64,000 nucleotides of DNA from Fulvivirga ligni (lineage in GTDB: Bacteria > Bacteroidota > Bacteroidia > Cytophagales > Cyclobacteriaceae), in contig NZ_CP089979.1 in assembly GCF_021389935.1 (NCBI RefSeq), forward strand, positions 6,459,895 through 6,523,894, written 5' to 3'. Numbering within the stretch: position 1 is the stretch's first letter; each line of letters begins with the position of its first letter. The position numbers were made by a program, and so were the translations under genes. This document shows positions 1 through 8,122 of the stretch, piece after piece. A model generated the notes under the pieces. It was not told the DNA's origin and did not search any database. It worked only from the letters and a program-made list of their open reading frames with translations.

Positions 1-954
1 GCCTCTTTCTTTCAGCTTGCCATTGTGATAATATTCTGAATATGCGTCATGCTTTATGCCTTGTTTTATACTATACTTGCTTTCTACGTAAGGAGTAAGG
101 TAAGACAGGCTTGTTTTAACGCCTTGGAACGGCATTCCCATATCATAAATCAAAGTATCGACGGCGCTACCTGCCGAAGAATAGCTTATAATCATGTTTA
201 GCCGGCCATCCTTATACAGTTCTTTCTGCCTCAATTTACCATTAGCATCATACGTCCGGCGTGACTTATGCTGGCCTTTTTGATAATAATCTTTCATATA
301 GATACCATAAGGCTGATATCTGAATTTAGGAAAAGTACCCTCCCAGGGAATATTGCCATGATAAATGCCTTCCGCTATCAATTTTCCGCTCGTATTATAA
401 TTGTGCACCTTATACCAAGGAACCTGAGAATCAGAATGGGCAATGGCGGTAAATACCTCTTTAGCTCCCTTGTTAGGCGCCGTAAGATATTTTACACCAT
501 TTTTCATCTCACCCTTATTGAAATTAACGACTACATGTTCATTTTCATTAATCTGAAGAAATGTACCATCATATGGCTTTATACCTCTATAGTTACCATT
601 ACCAAGCTTGGTGCCGGCCTCGCTATACCAGGTAGACTGGGTTAGTAATCCGTTTATGTATTCAGAGATTTCCTGTAGTTTGCCATTCTCATAATATCGC
701 CTCACCTTTCCGTGATAAATTATCACCCCTTCAGAACTAGAGGTCCCGTCAGTTTTGAGCTGACCACTGACATAATAGGTTTTTACCCTCCACAATTCTC
801 CTTCCTGCACCGGTGCAGTGATATAGTAAGTGGCATTTATTTTTGATTCCACGAACTTATAGCCGTCATTCATATAAACAGTGTCTGACTGCGCAAAAAG
901 CTGCGGTAATACTTGAATAATGAAGGTAAACGTAAAGATGAATCGAAGTGACAT
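1..954 (-). CDS. Secreted YwqK/MORN-type repeat protein (3' end outside window)
   Basis: The minus-strand frame opens with ATG at 952-954 and stays open to the left window edge, so about 317 residues are visible and the C-terminus is missing. It starts with a Sec signal peptide (MSLRFIFTFTFIIQVLPQLFAQ region, cleavage near LFA-Q). The rest carries repeated 'Y-x-N-G-K-L-x-E/Q' units such as YYENGKLQE and YYHNGKLKERG, the pattern of YwqK/MORN-variant proteins. Members of this group are often called antitoxin YwqK, but the function of secreted Bacteroidetes forms is unknown. A fragment of a second member lies at 47662-47979. Confidence 0.7.
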   Translation of the reverse strand, partial: MSLRFIFTFTFIIQVLPQLFAQSDTVYMNDGYKFVESKINATYYITAPVQEGELWRVKTYYVSGQLKTDGTSSSEGVIIYHGKVRRYYENGKLQEISEYINGLLTQSTWYSEAGTKLGNGNYRGIKPYDGTFLQINENEHVVVNFNKGEMKNGVKYLTAPNKGAKEVFTAIAHSDSQVPWYKVHNYNTSGKLIAEGIYHGNIPWEGTFPKFRYQPYGIYMKDYYQKGQHKSRRTYDANGKLRQKELYKDGRLNMIISYSSAGSAVDTLIYDMGMPFQGVKTSLSYLTPYVESKYSIKQGIKHDAYSEYYHNGKLKERG

Positions 955-1032
955 GTTCCTTTTAAAATTTAAGGGCGCAAATCAAATATATTTTGCTGTG
1001 ATAAAAGTTATCTGGAAGCAACTAATTCACAA

Positions 1033-1647
1033 TCAATCATCTAACTCCCTATAATACTTCTTTTTCTCCTTGCTGTATTGCTGAGGAGTCATATTCAGGT
1101 AGCTGGCAATGTATTTATCAGGAGTATCAGCCAGAATGTAGTTAGCTCTGTCTACATTTTGCATAAACAGATAAAATCTTTTACCAGGCTGCCTATGCTG
1201 TAGAAGAAACATGCGGTTTTCACGGTCTAGCAAAATAGCCTCATGCAGCTTGAACATGATATAACAAAACTCATGATGTGTTTGCACCAGCATCTCCATA
1301 TCCGACTTTAAAATATAGAGCACCTCGACGGGTGTAATGGCCTCGTGTGTTTCTTTAGATGGAGTATTTTCCAGGTAACTTTTCAAACTATTAAAGGCGA
1401 GTCCGGCCGGTGTAATATTGAGCGTAATGGGCACTTCCTCATCAAAAACGCACTGAATAACCACACCTTTGATCACAAAATTGGATCTTGTTTCTACCTG
1501 CCCGGCGCTAAGAATAGCATCGCCTTTTGCATAAATTTTCTTTTTAACGTACTGGCTCACTTCGCTGAAAACATCATCAGAAAGTGGACCTACAGATCTG
1601 AAAAAAGCCTTGAGTTGTAATAATTCCGAAGATATAGAATCAATCAT
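1033..1647 (-). CDS. Crp/Fnr-family transcriptional regulator
   Basis: The 204-residue product has the cyclic-nucleotide-binding-like jelly-roll fold in its first ~120 residues (KKKIYAKGDAILSAGQ, then FVIKGVVIQ). A C-terminal region with 'IASYLNMTPQQYSKEKKKY' fits the short winged helix of Bacteroidetes Crp-like regulators. Length is usual for this subfamily. The ligand is unknown; these proteins often lack the cAMP-binding arginine. It points away from the second Crp-like gene at 2077, so the two may control the redox and small-molecule enzyme genes nearby. Confidence 0.8.
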   Translation of the reverse strand: MIDSISSELLQLKAFFRSVGPLSDDVFSEVSQYVKKKIYAKGDAILSAGQVETRSNFVIKGVVIQCVFDEEVPITLNITPAGLAFNSLKSYLENTPSKETHEAITPVEVLYILKSDMEMLVQTHHEFCYIMFKLHEAILLDRENRMFLLQHRQPGKRFYLFMQNVDRANYILADTPDKYIASYLNMTPQQYSKEKKKYYRELDD

Positions 1648-1670
1648 TTTGCCCTGGGTAAACCGTTTTA

Positions 1671-2090
1671 TTAGGCGGACAAAATTATATACTTCCTGAA
1701 TAATTCAAATTGGAAAATAGAATTTTTATTAAGTGTTATGACATTGAAATGCGGATCAATTGATTCACTACCAGACCAGCTACCCCCCTCATCTTTAAAT
1801 AGCTCATGTCCCATGCCGGCCATGAAAAAACTCTCTAACTTCATAGCGTTAAGCCATTGATCAGTGGGCTTAAAGGGATCAGCCTGACCATAGTAAAGTG
1901 TCACTTCGCCCGCCGGACGCAATTTCTCATAACGAAGGCGAGTAGATGATACGCACACCAGCCTGTCCACATTTCCTCTTGCCAAGTCATATTTCCAAGC
2001 TATAGTACCTCCCACACTAAAGGCTAATATTCGGACCGTTTTAGTTTCTTTATTTCCAAAATATTTAACTTCACCTATGGATAAATTGAT
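1671..2090 (-). pseudogene. Alpha/beta-hydrolase remnant (C-terminal part only)
   Basis: An open minus-strand frame runs from a stop at 2091-2093 to 1671. It contains ILAFSVGGTIAWKYDLARG, a nucleophile-elbow motif (FSVGG), then VTLYYGQADPF (the acid-residue strand) and MGHELF (the catalytic His region). The N-terminal half of a ~230-residue hydrolase is absent and the frame overlaps the start of the divergent crp-like gene at 2077. The longest conventional ORF (GTG at 2015) would begin inside the elbow. It is read as a truncated relic. Confidence 0.6.
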
Positions 2091-2646
2091 TCAGTTTTTA
2101 TCAGCTTACGGAGAATTAGCGCCTGAAGACATATCGTTGATAAAGCGTGAGGTCAAAGAGGTAAGCGCCCCAAAAGGCACCAGGTTGGCCAGCGCCACAG
2201 AATTTTTGCAGGAGATCTATTTCCTTGAAAGAGGGATTACCCGGGTCTTTTATTTTACGGATAAAGGTGATGAAGTAACCAAATATTTCATTGATGAAGA
2301 GCACTTTAGCAGTGATGGGCATAGCTTTTTGCATCAGCTGCCTCTTACCTCTTATGTAGAAACCGTCACCGATTGTGACCTTATAAAAATCTCAAGAGAA
2401 TCCTTTGATCTCTTCACTGAACAGATAGCAGGCTGGAGTGAGATCTATCTAAAAATACTCAACCAGGGACTTCATGATAAGATTAACCGAATTAGCCCGA
2501 TGATGGCAGAGACAGCTACAGAACGATATGAGAAGTTTATGCAGCGCTTTCCTCATTTGCTCAACCAGATTCCGCTTAACTTACTAGCCTCTTATCTGGG
2601 CATTACTAAATCATCATTAAGCAGAATAAGAAAAAACATTGTCTAA
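2077..2646 (+). CDS. Crp/Fnr-family transcriptional regulator
   Basis: The 189-residue protein has a cNMP-binding-like domain (residues ~10-115, with IYFLERGITRVFYFTDKGDEVTKYF) and a C-terminal winged helix ending LASYLGITKSSLSRIRKNI, a typical Crp recognition-helix region in Bacteroidetes. It lies 73 bp upstream of, and codirectional with, an aldo/keto reductase, so it may regulate that gene; this is inferred from position only. It shares the family, but little direct sequence, with the regulator at 1033-1647. Confidence 0.85.
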   Translation: MDKLIQFLSAYGELAPEDISLIKREVKEVSAPKGTRLASATEFLQEIYFLERGITRVFYFTDKGDEVTKYFIDEEHFSSDGHSFLHQLPLTSYVETVTDCDLIKISRESFDLFTEQIAGWSEIYLKILNQGLHDKINRISPMMAETATERYEKFMQRFPHLLNQIPLNLLASYLGITKSSLSRIRKNIV

Positions 2647-2719
2647 CACGGTTTAGTTGTCATATGGCAACAGGTTTTTATTTCCTACAGTTCAACTTTG
2701 CTTCAGTAAAATTTAAAAC

Positions 2720-3604
2720 ATGATGAACATTAAAAAAGACATAACTATCGGTGCTAACACTAAAAATCCATGGACAGTAAAACGATTTGGATATGGCACC
2801 ATGCGCCTCACCGGAGATATGATTTGGGGTGAACCCAAGAACCGCCCGGAAGCTCTGGAAATTTTAAAAACGGCAGTGGATAAAGGAATTCAGTTTATTG
2901 ATACGGCAGACTATTACGGACAGGATGTGACCAACCGACTCATAGCCGAAGCGCTACATCCTTACGGTGATGATTTGCTGATCTGCACAAAAGTGGGTGC
3001 CACCAGAGGTAATGATAAAAGCTGGAAGGTTTATGACACACCTGAAAACCTGAGAACCAGCATTGAAAATAACCTAAGAACCTTAAAAATTGATCAGGTT
3101 TCACTGGTACATCTACGCATGATGCCTGGCTCAGCTACTGCTTTTGAAGATTCTCTGGAGGCTATGTTTAAGATGCAGCAAGAAGGGAAAATTTTGCATG
3201 TCGGTTTAAGCAATGTGACTCCGGAAGAGCTAAACAAAGGCATAGAAATGGGCAACATCGCCAGTGTAGAAAATGCTTTTGGCTACGGCCAAAGAACAAG
3301 TTTCGAAATGCACGGCATGAAGGTAAGAGGTATGCAGGAAGTGATGGATATCTGTCTGGAACAAGAAATTGTAATGGTCCCCTTCTGGTCTTTACAGAAT
3401 GCCTCTGCAGCCGACAATAGCAAAATAGAGGAAGTTGCAAAGAAATATAATGCTTCTGTACAACAGATTAACCTGGCCTGGACACTGCATCTCAATGATC
3501 TGATGCTACCCATACCAGGCACCTCACAGCTCATACACTTTGAAGAAAACTTAAAAGCCTTTGATATCTCTCTTACTGAAGAGGATATGGAATTATTAGG
3601 ATAA
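2720..3604 (+). CDS. Aldo/keto reductase
   Basis: The 294-residue protein is an NAD(P)H-dependent oxidoreductase of the AKR TIM-barrel family. Visible signatures are FGYGTMRLTG at the N-terminus, FIDTADYYG (catalytic Asp and Tyr), LLICTKVG (catalytic Lys), HVGLSNVTPEEL and the late cofactor-binding segment MLPIPGTSQLIHFEENLKAF. Length is normal for a bacterial AKR. The physiological substrate cannot be told from sequence. A strong terminator hairpin follows at once, so it ends the short crp-AKR transcription unit. Confidence 0.9.
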   Translation: MMNIKKDITIGANTKNPWTVKRFGYGTMRLTGDMIWGEPKNRPEALEILKTAVDKGIQFIDTADYYGQDVTNRLIAEALHPYGDDLLICTKVGATRGNDKSWKVYDTPENLRTSIENNLRTLKIDQVSLVHLRMMPGSATAFEDSLEAMFKMQQEGKILHVGLSNVTPEELNKGIEMGNIASVENAFGYGQRTSFEMHGMKVRGMQEVMDICLEQEIVMVPFWSLQNASAADNSKIEEVAKKYNASVQQINLAWTLHLNDLMLPIPGTSQLIHFEENLKAFDISLTEEDMELLG

Positions 3605-3610
3605 TATACA

Positions 3611-3652
3611 TTAGAGGCTGCATCTGATGATGCAGCCTCTAATGTTTTTTTT
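3611..3652 (+). terminator. Rho-independent terminator after the aldo/keto reductase
   Basis: A perfect 14-bp inverted repeat (TTAGAGGCTGCATC / GATGCAGCCTCTAA) with a TGAT loop is followed by TGTTTTTTTTC. Confidence 0.92.
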
Positions 3653-3702
3653 CAGATATGAAGAACTGAATACTTCTCCTATCACAAAAACCGCCTTATT
3701 CC

Positions 3703-4005
3703 TTAACGGTCATACATTTTAATAATTGATGGCTTTAAATTTTCCGGTTCGCCTATCTTAAAATCATAAGATAGTTGCTCTGCTAACATTTTAAGCTGGT
3801 TCTCAGAGCATTGAATCTCACCTTCGAACCAATTATCCCAGGCCATCAGGATTTTTTCTTTATTCTTTTCCAACCTGATGAAGTCAAAATCTATTCCAGC
3901 ATCAAAATTCTCATATTTGTAAGTGAGCCGCCATCCATTATTCTGAAGCCATTCTATAACTTCATTCCACTTTTCAGTAGCGATATTGACAGCGATCACT
4001 AACAT
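3703..4005 (-). CDS. Hypothetical protein, 100 aa
   Basis: The family is not recognised. The product is small, acidic and probably cytosolic (no signal peptide or membrane segment), with tryptophan-rich stretches (WNEVIEWLQNNGW and MAWDNWFEGEIQ). It lies 5 bp downstream of the VOC lipoprotein gene on the same strand, so the two are probably cotranscribed. Codon use looks like its neighbours, which supports a real gene. Confidence 0.5.
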   Translation of the reverse strand: MLVIAVNIATEKWNEVIEWLQNNGWRLTYKYENFDAGIDFDFIRLEKNKEKILMAWDNWFEGEIQCSENQLKMLAEQLSYDFKIGEPENLKPSIIKMYDR

Positions 4006-4010
4006 ATACT

Positions 4011-4544
4011 TTAATTACTTTCCCCTGAGGCGGGTTCCCAAAGTTCAATTTTGTTACCTTCCTCATCCATGATATGCACAAACTTACCATAGTCATAACT
4101 TTCAATATCATCCAGTACAGTAACGCCATTTTCCTTTAGCTGAGCGACTAAGCCTTCAATGTTTTGCACGGTATAGTTGATCATAAATTCCTTTTCAGAG
4201 GGAGAAAAATACTTACTACCCTTTTTAAAAGGGCTCCACTGCAAGGAATTGACCTCCTCAGGATTATCCATTTTTCTTGATTCGAAAGTAGCCCCGTATT
4301 CATTAGTATCTATGCCCAAATTTTTACGGTACCAATCTTTGAGCTGATCCGGATTCTCGGAGAAGAAAAATACACCGCCAACACCTGTTACTTTTGGTGT
4401 TTGATCGTCATTAGCTTGTTCTTTCATGTCGTTAGGTTTCTTAGATGAAGAGTTGCAGCCTGATAGCACCAATAATATTAAAATGACTGCCAGGGAATTG
4501 TTGATTTTAAAGAGTGTGAGCCATCTCATCATGTTGTCTATCAA
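4011..4544 (-). CDS. VOC-fold (glyoxalase/bleomycin-resistance) lipoprotein
   Basis: The 177-residue product has a lipoprotein signal peptide: a hydrophobic helix ending LVLSG-C, so it is predicted to be acylated and held in an envelope membrane. The mature part is one vicinal-oxygen-chelate domain: VGGVFFFSENPDQLKDWYRKNLGI, then INYTVQNIEGLVAQLKENGV, then HIMDEEGNKIELWEP with the metal-ligand Glu of the second beta-alpha-beta-beta-beta unit. Such proteins bind or modify small metabolites; the substrate is unknown. Membrane anchoring is unusual for this fold. Confidence 0.8.
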   Translation of the reverse strand: MIDNMMRWLTLFKINNSLAVILILLVLSGCNSSSKKPNDMKEQANDDQTPKVTGVGGVFFFSENPDQLKDWYRKNLGIDTNEYGATFESRKMDNPEEVNSLQWSPFKKGSKYFSPSEKEFMINYTVQNIEGLVAQLKENGVTVLDDIESYDYGKFVHIMDEEGNKIELWEPASGESN

Positions 4545-4618
4545 TTTAATAATAAATATAATTAACTCTTTATCAGTTACAACATTGCTTTCATAGATTC
4601 ACCCTTCGAAAAGCCTTC

Positions 4619-5764
4619 TCAACTAATAAAGGCTAACATTTTATCCTGCGCTTCTGCCCCATGCATCCATTCTACACCTTCCATGGACTCCACAGCTTCC
4701 GCGGCAGCCCTGATTCTCATTCTATGCTCATATGTTTCTATGGCCGTTTTTAAATCTGTGAAATCTTCATTGGTTAGGCATTCGCACAGTTCCAGCGCAT
4801 CCAGCATGGCCAGATTCACCCCTTCCCCTGATGGTGGCATAATGTGGGCTGCATCTCCCAACAAAGTGAGATCAGGCTGAGCCTCCCATGATTGATCTAC
4901 CGGAATACAATATTGAGGCCTTACCAACAAGGGAAGAGTAGTATTTTCAAATAGCTCAAACCATAACTTACTCCAGCCATTGAAGTTTTCCTGACACCAA
5001 TTCAAAAACTGTGATCTATCAGAAAAGTCAGCACCACTTTCTTTGACCGAATTTTCAGGCACTTTGGCACTGATATAGAAATCAATACTGCCATCACCTT
5101 TAGAGGATATATGAAAGTATTTTCCATCAGCATGAACATATATTTTACCTCCTTTTAGCATATCATAAACACCAGGAGCCCTAACCTCAGCTTCTTCCAC
5201 ATTACCCTGAAATATGGTTGTGCTCGCATAGTATGGAGTGGCATCCGTTACTATCGGTCTTATTTTAGAATTACCGCCATCGGCTCCAATAATAATATCG
5301 GCAAACACCGTAGACCCATTTTTAAAAACAAGCTGCCAACCCTCTTCCACTCTATCAGCCGAGACTATGTGACTATCCCAGATAACGGTATCTGGCAAAA
5401 GCGAATCCAGTAAAAGATCCCGAAGATCAGATCGGTCTATTTCAGGCCTCCACTCTTGTTCATCTGTTCTTTCTGGTTTATTATGTTCATCATAAAGAAT
5501 ATTTCCATGCTTATCTATAATTCGCCCTTTATCTGCCCCTGGTCTGTATAATTTTTTAAACTGATCCATAAGGCCAGCCTTCTCCACTGCCAACAACCCT
5601 GATCCAGCGTGTAGGTCTAGCGTTGCTCCCTGAAGGCGAGCTTCACGACTAAAATCTCTTTCATACACCTTTACATCTACTCCTTTAAGTTGTAAAAATC
5701 TCGCCAGGGTTAGTCCTCCCGGGCCACCACCAACGATGGCTATTTGCTTATTATCTACCAACAT
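4619..5764 (-). CDS. TetX-like FAD-dependent monooxygenase
   Basis: The 381-residue protein is a class A flavoprotein hydroxylase. The N-terminal Rossmann motif IVGGGPGGLTLARFL binds FAD; YERDFSREARLQGATLDLHAGSG is very close to the same region of the tetracycline-inactivating enzyme TetX as I remember it. A DG-type motif (IIIGADGGNSKIR) and the C-terminal GDAAHIMPPSGEGVN complete the FAD site. Length matches TetX (~388). Such enzymes hydroxylate an aromatic or polyketide substrate with NADPH and O2. Whether this one acts on tetracyclines cannot be told. An AraC-type regulator gene lies just upstream on the same strand. Confidence 0.88.
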   Translation of the reverse strand: MLVDNKQIAIVGGGPGGLTLARFLQLKGVDVKVYERDFSREARLQGATLDLHAGSGLLAVEKAGLMDQFKKLYRPGADKGRIIDKHGNILYDEHNKPERTDEQEWRPEIDRSDLRDLLLDSLLPDTVIWDSHIVSADRVEEGWQLVFKNGSTVFADIIIGADGGNSKIRPIVTDATPYYASTTIFQGNVEEAEVRAPGVYDMLKGGKIYVHADGKYFHISSKGDGSIDFYISAKVPENSVKESGADFSDRSQFLNWCQENFNGWSKLWFELFENTTLPLLVRPQYCIPVDQSWEAQPDLTLLGDAAHIMPPSGEGVNLAMLDALELCECLTNEDFTDLKTAIETYEHRMRIRAAAEAVESMEGVEWMHGAEAQDKMLAFIS

Positions 5765-5832
5765 AACTCTGCATCTTTTAAATTAATAATGATGCAAAGC
5801 TGGCTGATTAGAGTAGCGGAAAATAGTAAAAA

Positions 5833-6594
5833 TCAGACGTTATCAGGTTTTTGATTTTGAAGTATGGTGAGATAAGAGAAGCGATTATCCTCGTTTTTGC
5901 TGAGCGCCTTTGGAGTAACGCCAGCGTACTTTTTCACACTCTTAATGAAGTGATTCTGATCAGTGAAATTTTGCTCAGGAAACAGCTTTCCTTCACTAAT
6001 ATGCTTAAGCGATGCCCGAAAGCGGATGATGTTACAATAGGCCTTTAATGAAAGTCCAAATTGCTGATTAAAATATCGGTTAATTTGTCTATCACTCCAA
6101 AAAACCTTCTCAGAGAGCTCTTTTACACTCATTTCTCCCTGACTGTCGAATATCAAATCAAACAGTTTTTGCTTGCGAGAGTCAATCTCCCGAGGCAATC
6201 GTTCCTGAATAGTTTTAGTTACCAGCGTACAAAAAGCATCAAAGTCATCCAAATCAGCAGCCTTAATTGGCCAAAAGTCGGGAGGCAGTATGTTGCCTGT
6301 ATCTAAAATGTCAGACACAGATACGTTTAAAATATATTCCATGGCCAATGGCTTAAAGCTAATAGCAAAATGGGTATCACTCACTGTATCAGGCACTTTT
6401 GAAGATTTTGTTTCAACCCCCATCAATGCGACCCAGAAAGCACCTTCCTTAGATTTGGTAAATATCAGATCAATCGTACCATTAGGTATCGAAACAGCAG
6501 CATTATGACTTGACGGCTTGAGATACCAGAAGCTGTCTACATACTGACTGATGGCCAGATCCGCTTTCACATATTTATAGTCTTTCTGCTGCAT
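5833..6594 (-). CDS. AraC-family regulator with DUF6597-like sensor domain
   Basis: The 253-residue protein has an N-terminal DUF6597-like cupin region (VDSFWYLKPSSHNAAVSIPNGTIDLIF) and a C-terminal double-HTH AraC domain (WSDRQINRYFNQQFGLSLKAY, then FTDQNHFIKSVKKYAGVTPKAL). It lies 68 bp upstream of the TetX-like gene on the same strand, so it may be its activator; this is inferred from position. The inducer is unknown. Confidence 0.85.
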   Translation of the reverse strand: MQQKDYKYVKADLAISQYVDSFWYLKPSSHNAAVSIPNGTIDLIFTKSKEGAFWVALMGVETKSSKVPDTVSDTHFAISFKPLAMEYILNVSVSDILDTGNILPPDFWPIKAADLDDFDAFCTLVTKTIQERLPREIDSRKQKLFDLIFDSQGEMSVKELSEKVFWSDRQINRYFNQQFGLSLKAYCNIIRFRASLKHISEGKLFPEQNFTDQNHFIKSVKKYAGVTPKALSKNEDNRFSYLTILQNQKPDNV

Positions 6595-6624
6595 TTGTTT
6601 CTTTCTGGCATCCCTAATGATCCG

Positions 6625-6972
6625 TTATTGCCTTAATTTATCGTTCAACACTTCTTCAACCTTAAAACCACCGAGTTTTCTTCCTCCTTCGAATAATTGT
6701 ATTATGTCTTTCTCATTCACGGTAATTTGGAAATGAGGGTGGTCCAAAAATTTAAATCTGAAATAAGCCTTGCAACTTTCTCCTGGAAATAAATAATCTC
6801 TTCCTATGAGCTGTAGTAAACAAGAGTCTTGTCTCACCTCTGGATTAATGCCTCCTTGTCCCCAGTATTCAGCATGTATTGGTCCTATGCGGCCGCTGAT
6901 AGTTTCTGAACAAAGTATAACTACTCCCTTTAAATCAAATGACGAATCTTGCATCACACCAATGCTTCTCAA
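6625..6972 (-). CDS. Small EF-Tu C-terminal-domain-like protein
   Basis: The 115-residue protein resembles stand-alone beta-barrel proteins related to EF-Tu domain 3. It has a PGESCKAYFRFKFLDHPHF segment and a closing 'FEGGRKLGGFKVEEVL', matching the 'REGGRTVGAGVV' pattern in shape. There is no GTPase domain. Role unknown. It is the only gene between the AraC-type regulator and the SMI1-like gene and is transcribed with both. Confidence 0.45.
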   Translation of the reverse strand: MRSIGVMQDSSFDLKGVVILCSETISGRIGPIHAEYWGQGGINPEVRQDSCLLQLIGRDYLFPGESCKAYFRFKFLDHPHFQITVNEKDIIQLFEGGRKLGGFKVEEVLNDKLRQ

Positions 6973-7054
6973 GGTAGATTAAACCCGACTGAGAATCGTA
7001 TATCTTGAGAAGAGATCCTTCCACGGTCTGAGATATTTCATATTGCCCAATACT

Positions 7055-7585
7055 TTAAAACATCCTCAACTCTTTTCCCCAGTATTCCATCAAAGAATTA
7101 CCATATACAATGACATCATCACCTTGATGAATGGAGATTACAGGTGACAGGTTTTTATCACCAAAAACAACTAATGCTCTGTGTTCATAAAGAGGTACAC
7201 TACCCATCACATCTGAAGTCTCAAACCCTGACAAATGAAGTGCTTCCAAAACAAATTCCATATTCATCTCTATCTCATTTCTAAGATGCGCCGTTAATTC
7301 AAAATCCTCAGGATACCTGTAAATTCTTCTTTGATACTCATATTCTGTATGATATTCGGGATTTATCGCAATTTGCTCTTTATCTACACCATTTATAACC
7401 TCCAACATCCGCCTGTAATCTAGCGGAAATGTAAAGCCAAATTGCTTTTCTAGCTCATCTATTTGGTATTTCTGCAAACCAGGGTTCCATCTGGTGCCTG
7501 CCTGAATCTGAAATCCCCAAACACTTTCAAGCTTCAATTTATTAAATTTTTGCTCTGACTTAAGTTTAAATTCTTCCCAGTTCAT
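7055..7585 (-). CDS. SMI1/KNR4-family protein
   Basis: The 176-residue protein has the SMI1/KNR4 fold: ELEKQFGFTFPLDYRRMLEVINGVDK near residues 45-70, later strands with VPLYEHRALVVFGDK, and VISIHQGDDVIVYGNSLMEYW at the end. Bacterial members of the SUKH superfamily often act as immunity proteins to contact-dependent or polymorphic toxins. No toxin is adjacent here, so an orphan immunity role is only possible. Confidence 0.75.
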   Translation of the reverse strand: MNWEEFKLKSEQKFNKLKLESVWGFQIQAGTRWNPGLQKYQIDELEKQFGFTFPLDYRRMLEVINGVDKEQIAINPEYHTEYEYQRRIYRYPEDFELTAHLRNEIEMNMEFVLEALHLSGFETSDVMGSVPLYEHRALVVFGDKNLSPVISIHQGDDVIVYGNSLMEYWGKELRMF

Positions 7586-7657
7586 GAAATAGATTTACTA
7601 CCATAATTAATAACTCCCAAATTACGAAATTATGGTATACTGCACGAAAAACTTAGC

Positions 7658-8122
7658 TCAATACTCCCCCTTACTACAAGTCTTATAACTATGGCTCCAA
7701 CTGTAATATTCCTGATAGCTTGTGGTGAAAGTAGACAGCCGCCATTTAGAATAGCCGTGTAGTGGGTCAGCTATAAGTAAATGATCATTTTCTATTCCAT
7801 AGATTACCACCACATGCCAGCCCACGAAATATTTCATACAGGCTATAATGGGCTGCTTATGGTGAAGTTCCAGATCTATTTGCTCCTTGGATAATGGAGT
7901 GGTGAGGATTTGTTTTAAATGCCCATAAGTCATAAGGGCTTTATCCATAGCGCAGAACTGATCATAATGCTCACCCATGATACTTCTGGCAAAAGCTATC
8001 TGATCCTGAATACTCTGGTGACCGTAATATTTTGCAATAGCCACTGAAACGGCTGCCCAGCACATGCGCTCCCCTTTTTGCAATTCAAGCTGAAATGGCA
8101 GCCTAATTTTCTCAGCTATCAT
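7658..8122 (-). CDS. C39-like (papain-fold) cysteine protease of the TOMM operon
   Basis: The 154-residue protein is a stand-alone C39-type peptidase. Q15 and C21 in ELQKGERMCWAAVSVAIAKYYG are the oxyanion Gln and nucleophile; H103 in GWHVVVIYGI and D119 in LLIADPLHGY complete the triad. There is no ABC or membrane domain. Its start overlaps the stop of the 745-aa gene by 4 bp, so it is the last gene of the RiPP operon and translationally coupled. It probably cleaves the leader from the modified peptide; the cleavage site is not known. No exporter is encoded in this operon. Confidence 0.75.
   Translation of the reverse strand: MIAEKIRLPFQLELQKGERMCWAAVSVAIAKYYGHQSIQDQIAFARSIMGEHYDQFCAMDKALMTYGHLKQILTTPLSKEQIDLELHHKQPIIACMKYFVGWHVVVIYGIENDHLLIADPLHGYSKWRLSTFTTSYQEYYSWSHSYKTCSKGEY

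Noticed and set aside
268..645. 125-aa plus-strand ORF
   Set aside because: It is the shadow of the secreted MORN-type gene on the minus strand, which has a signal peptide and repeats and reads to the window edge.
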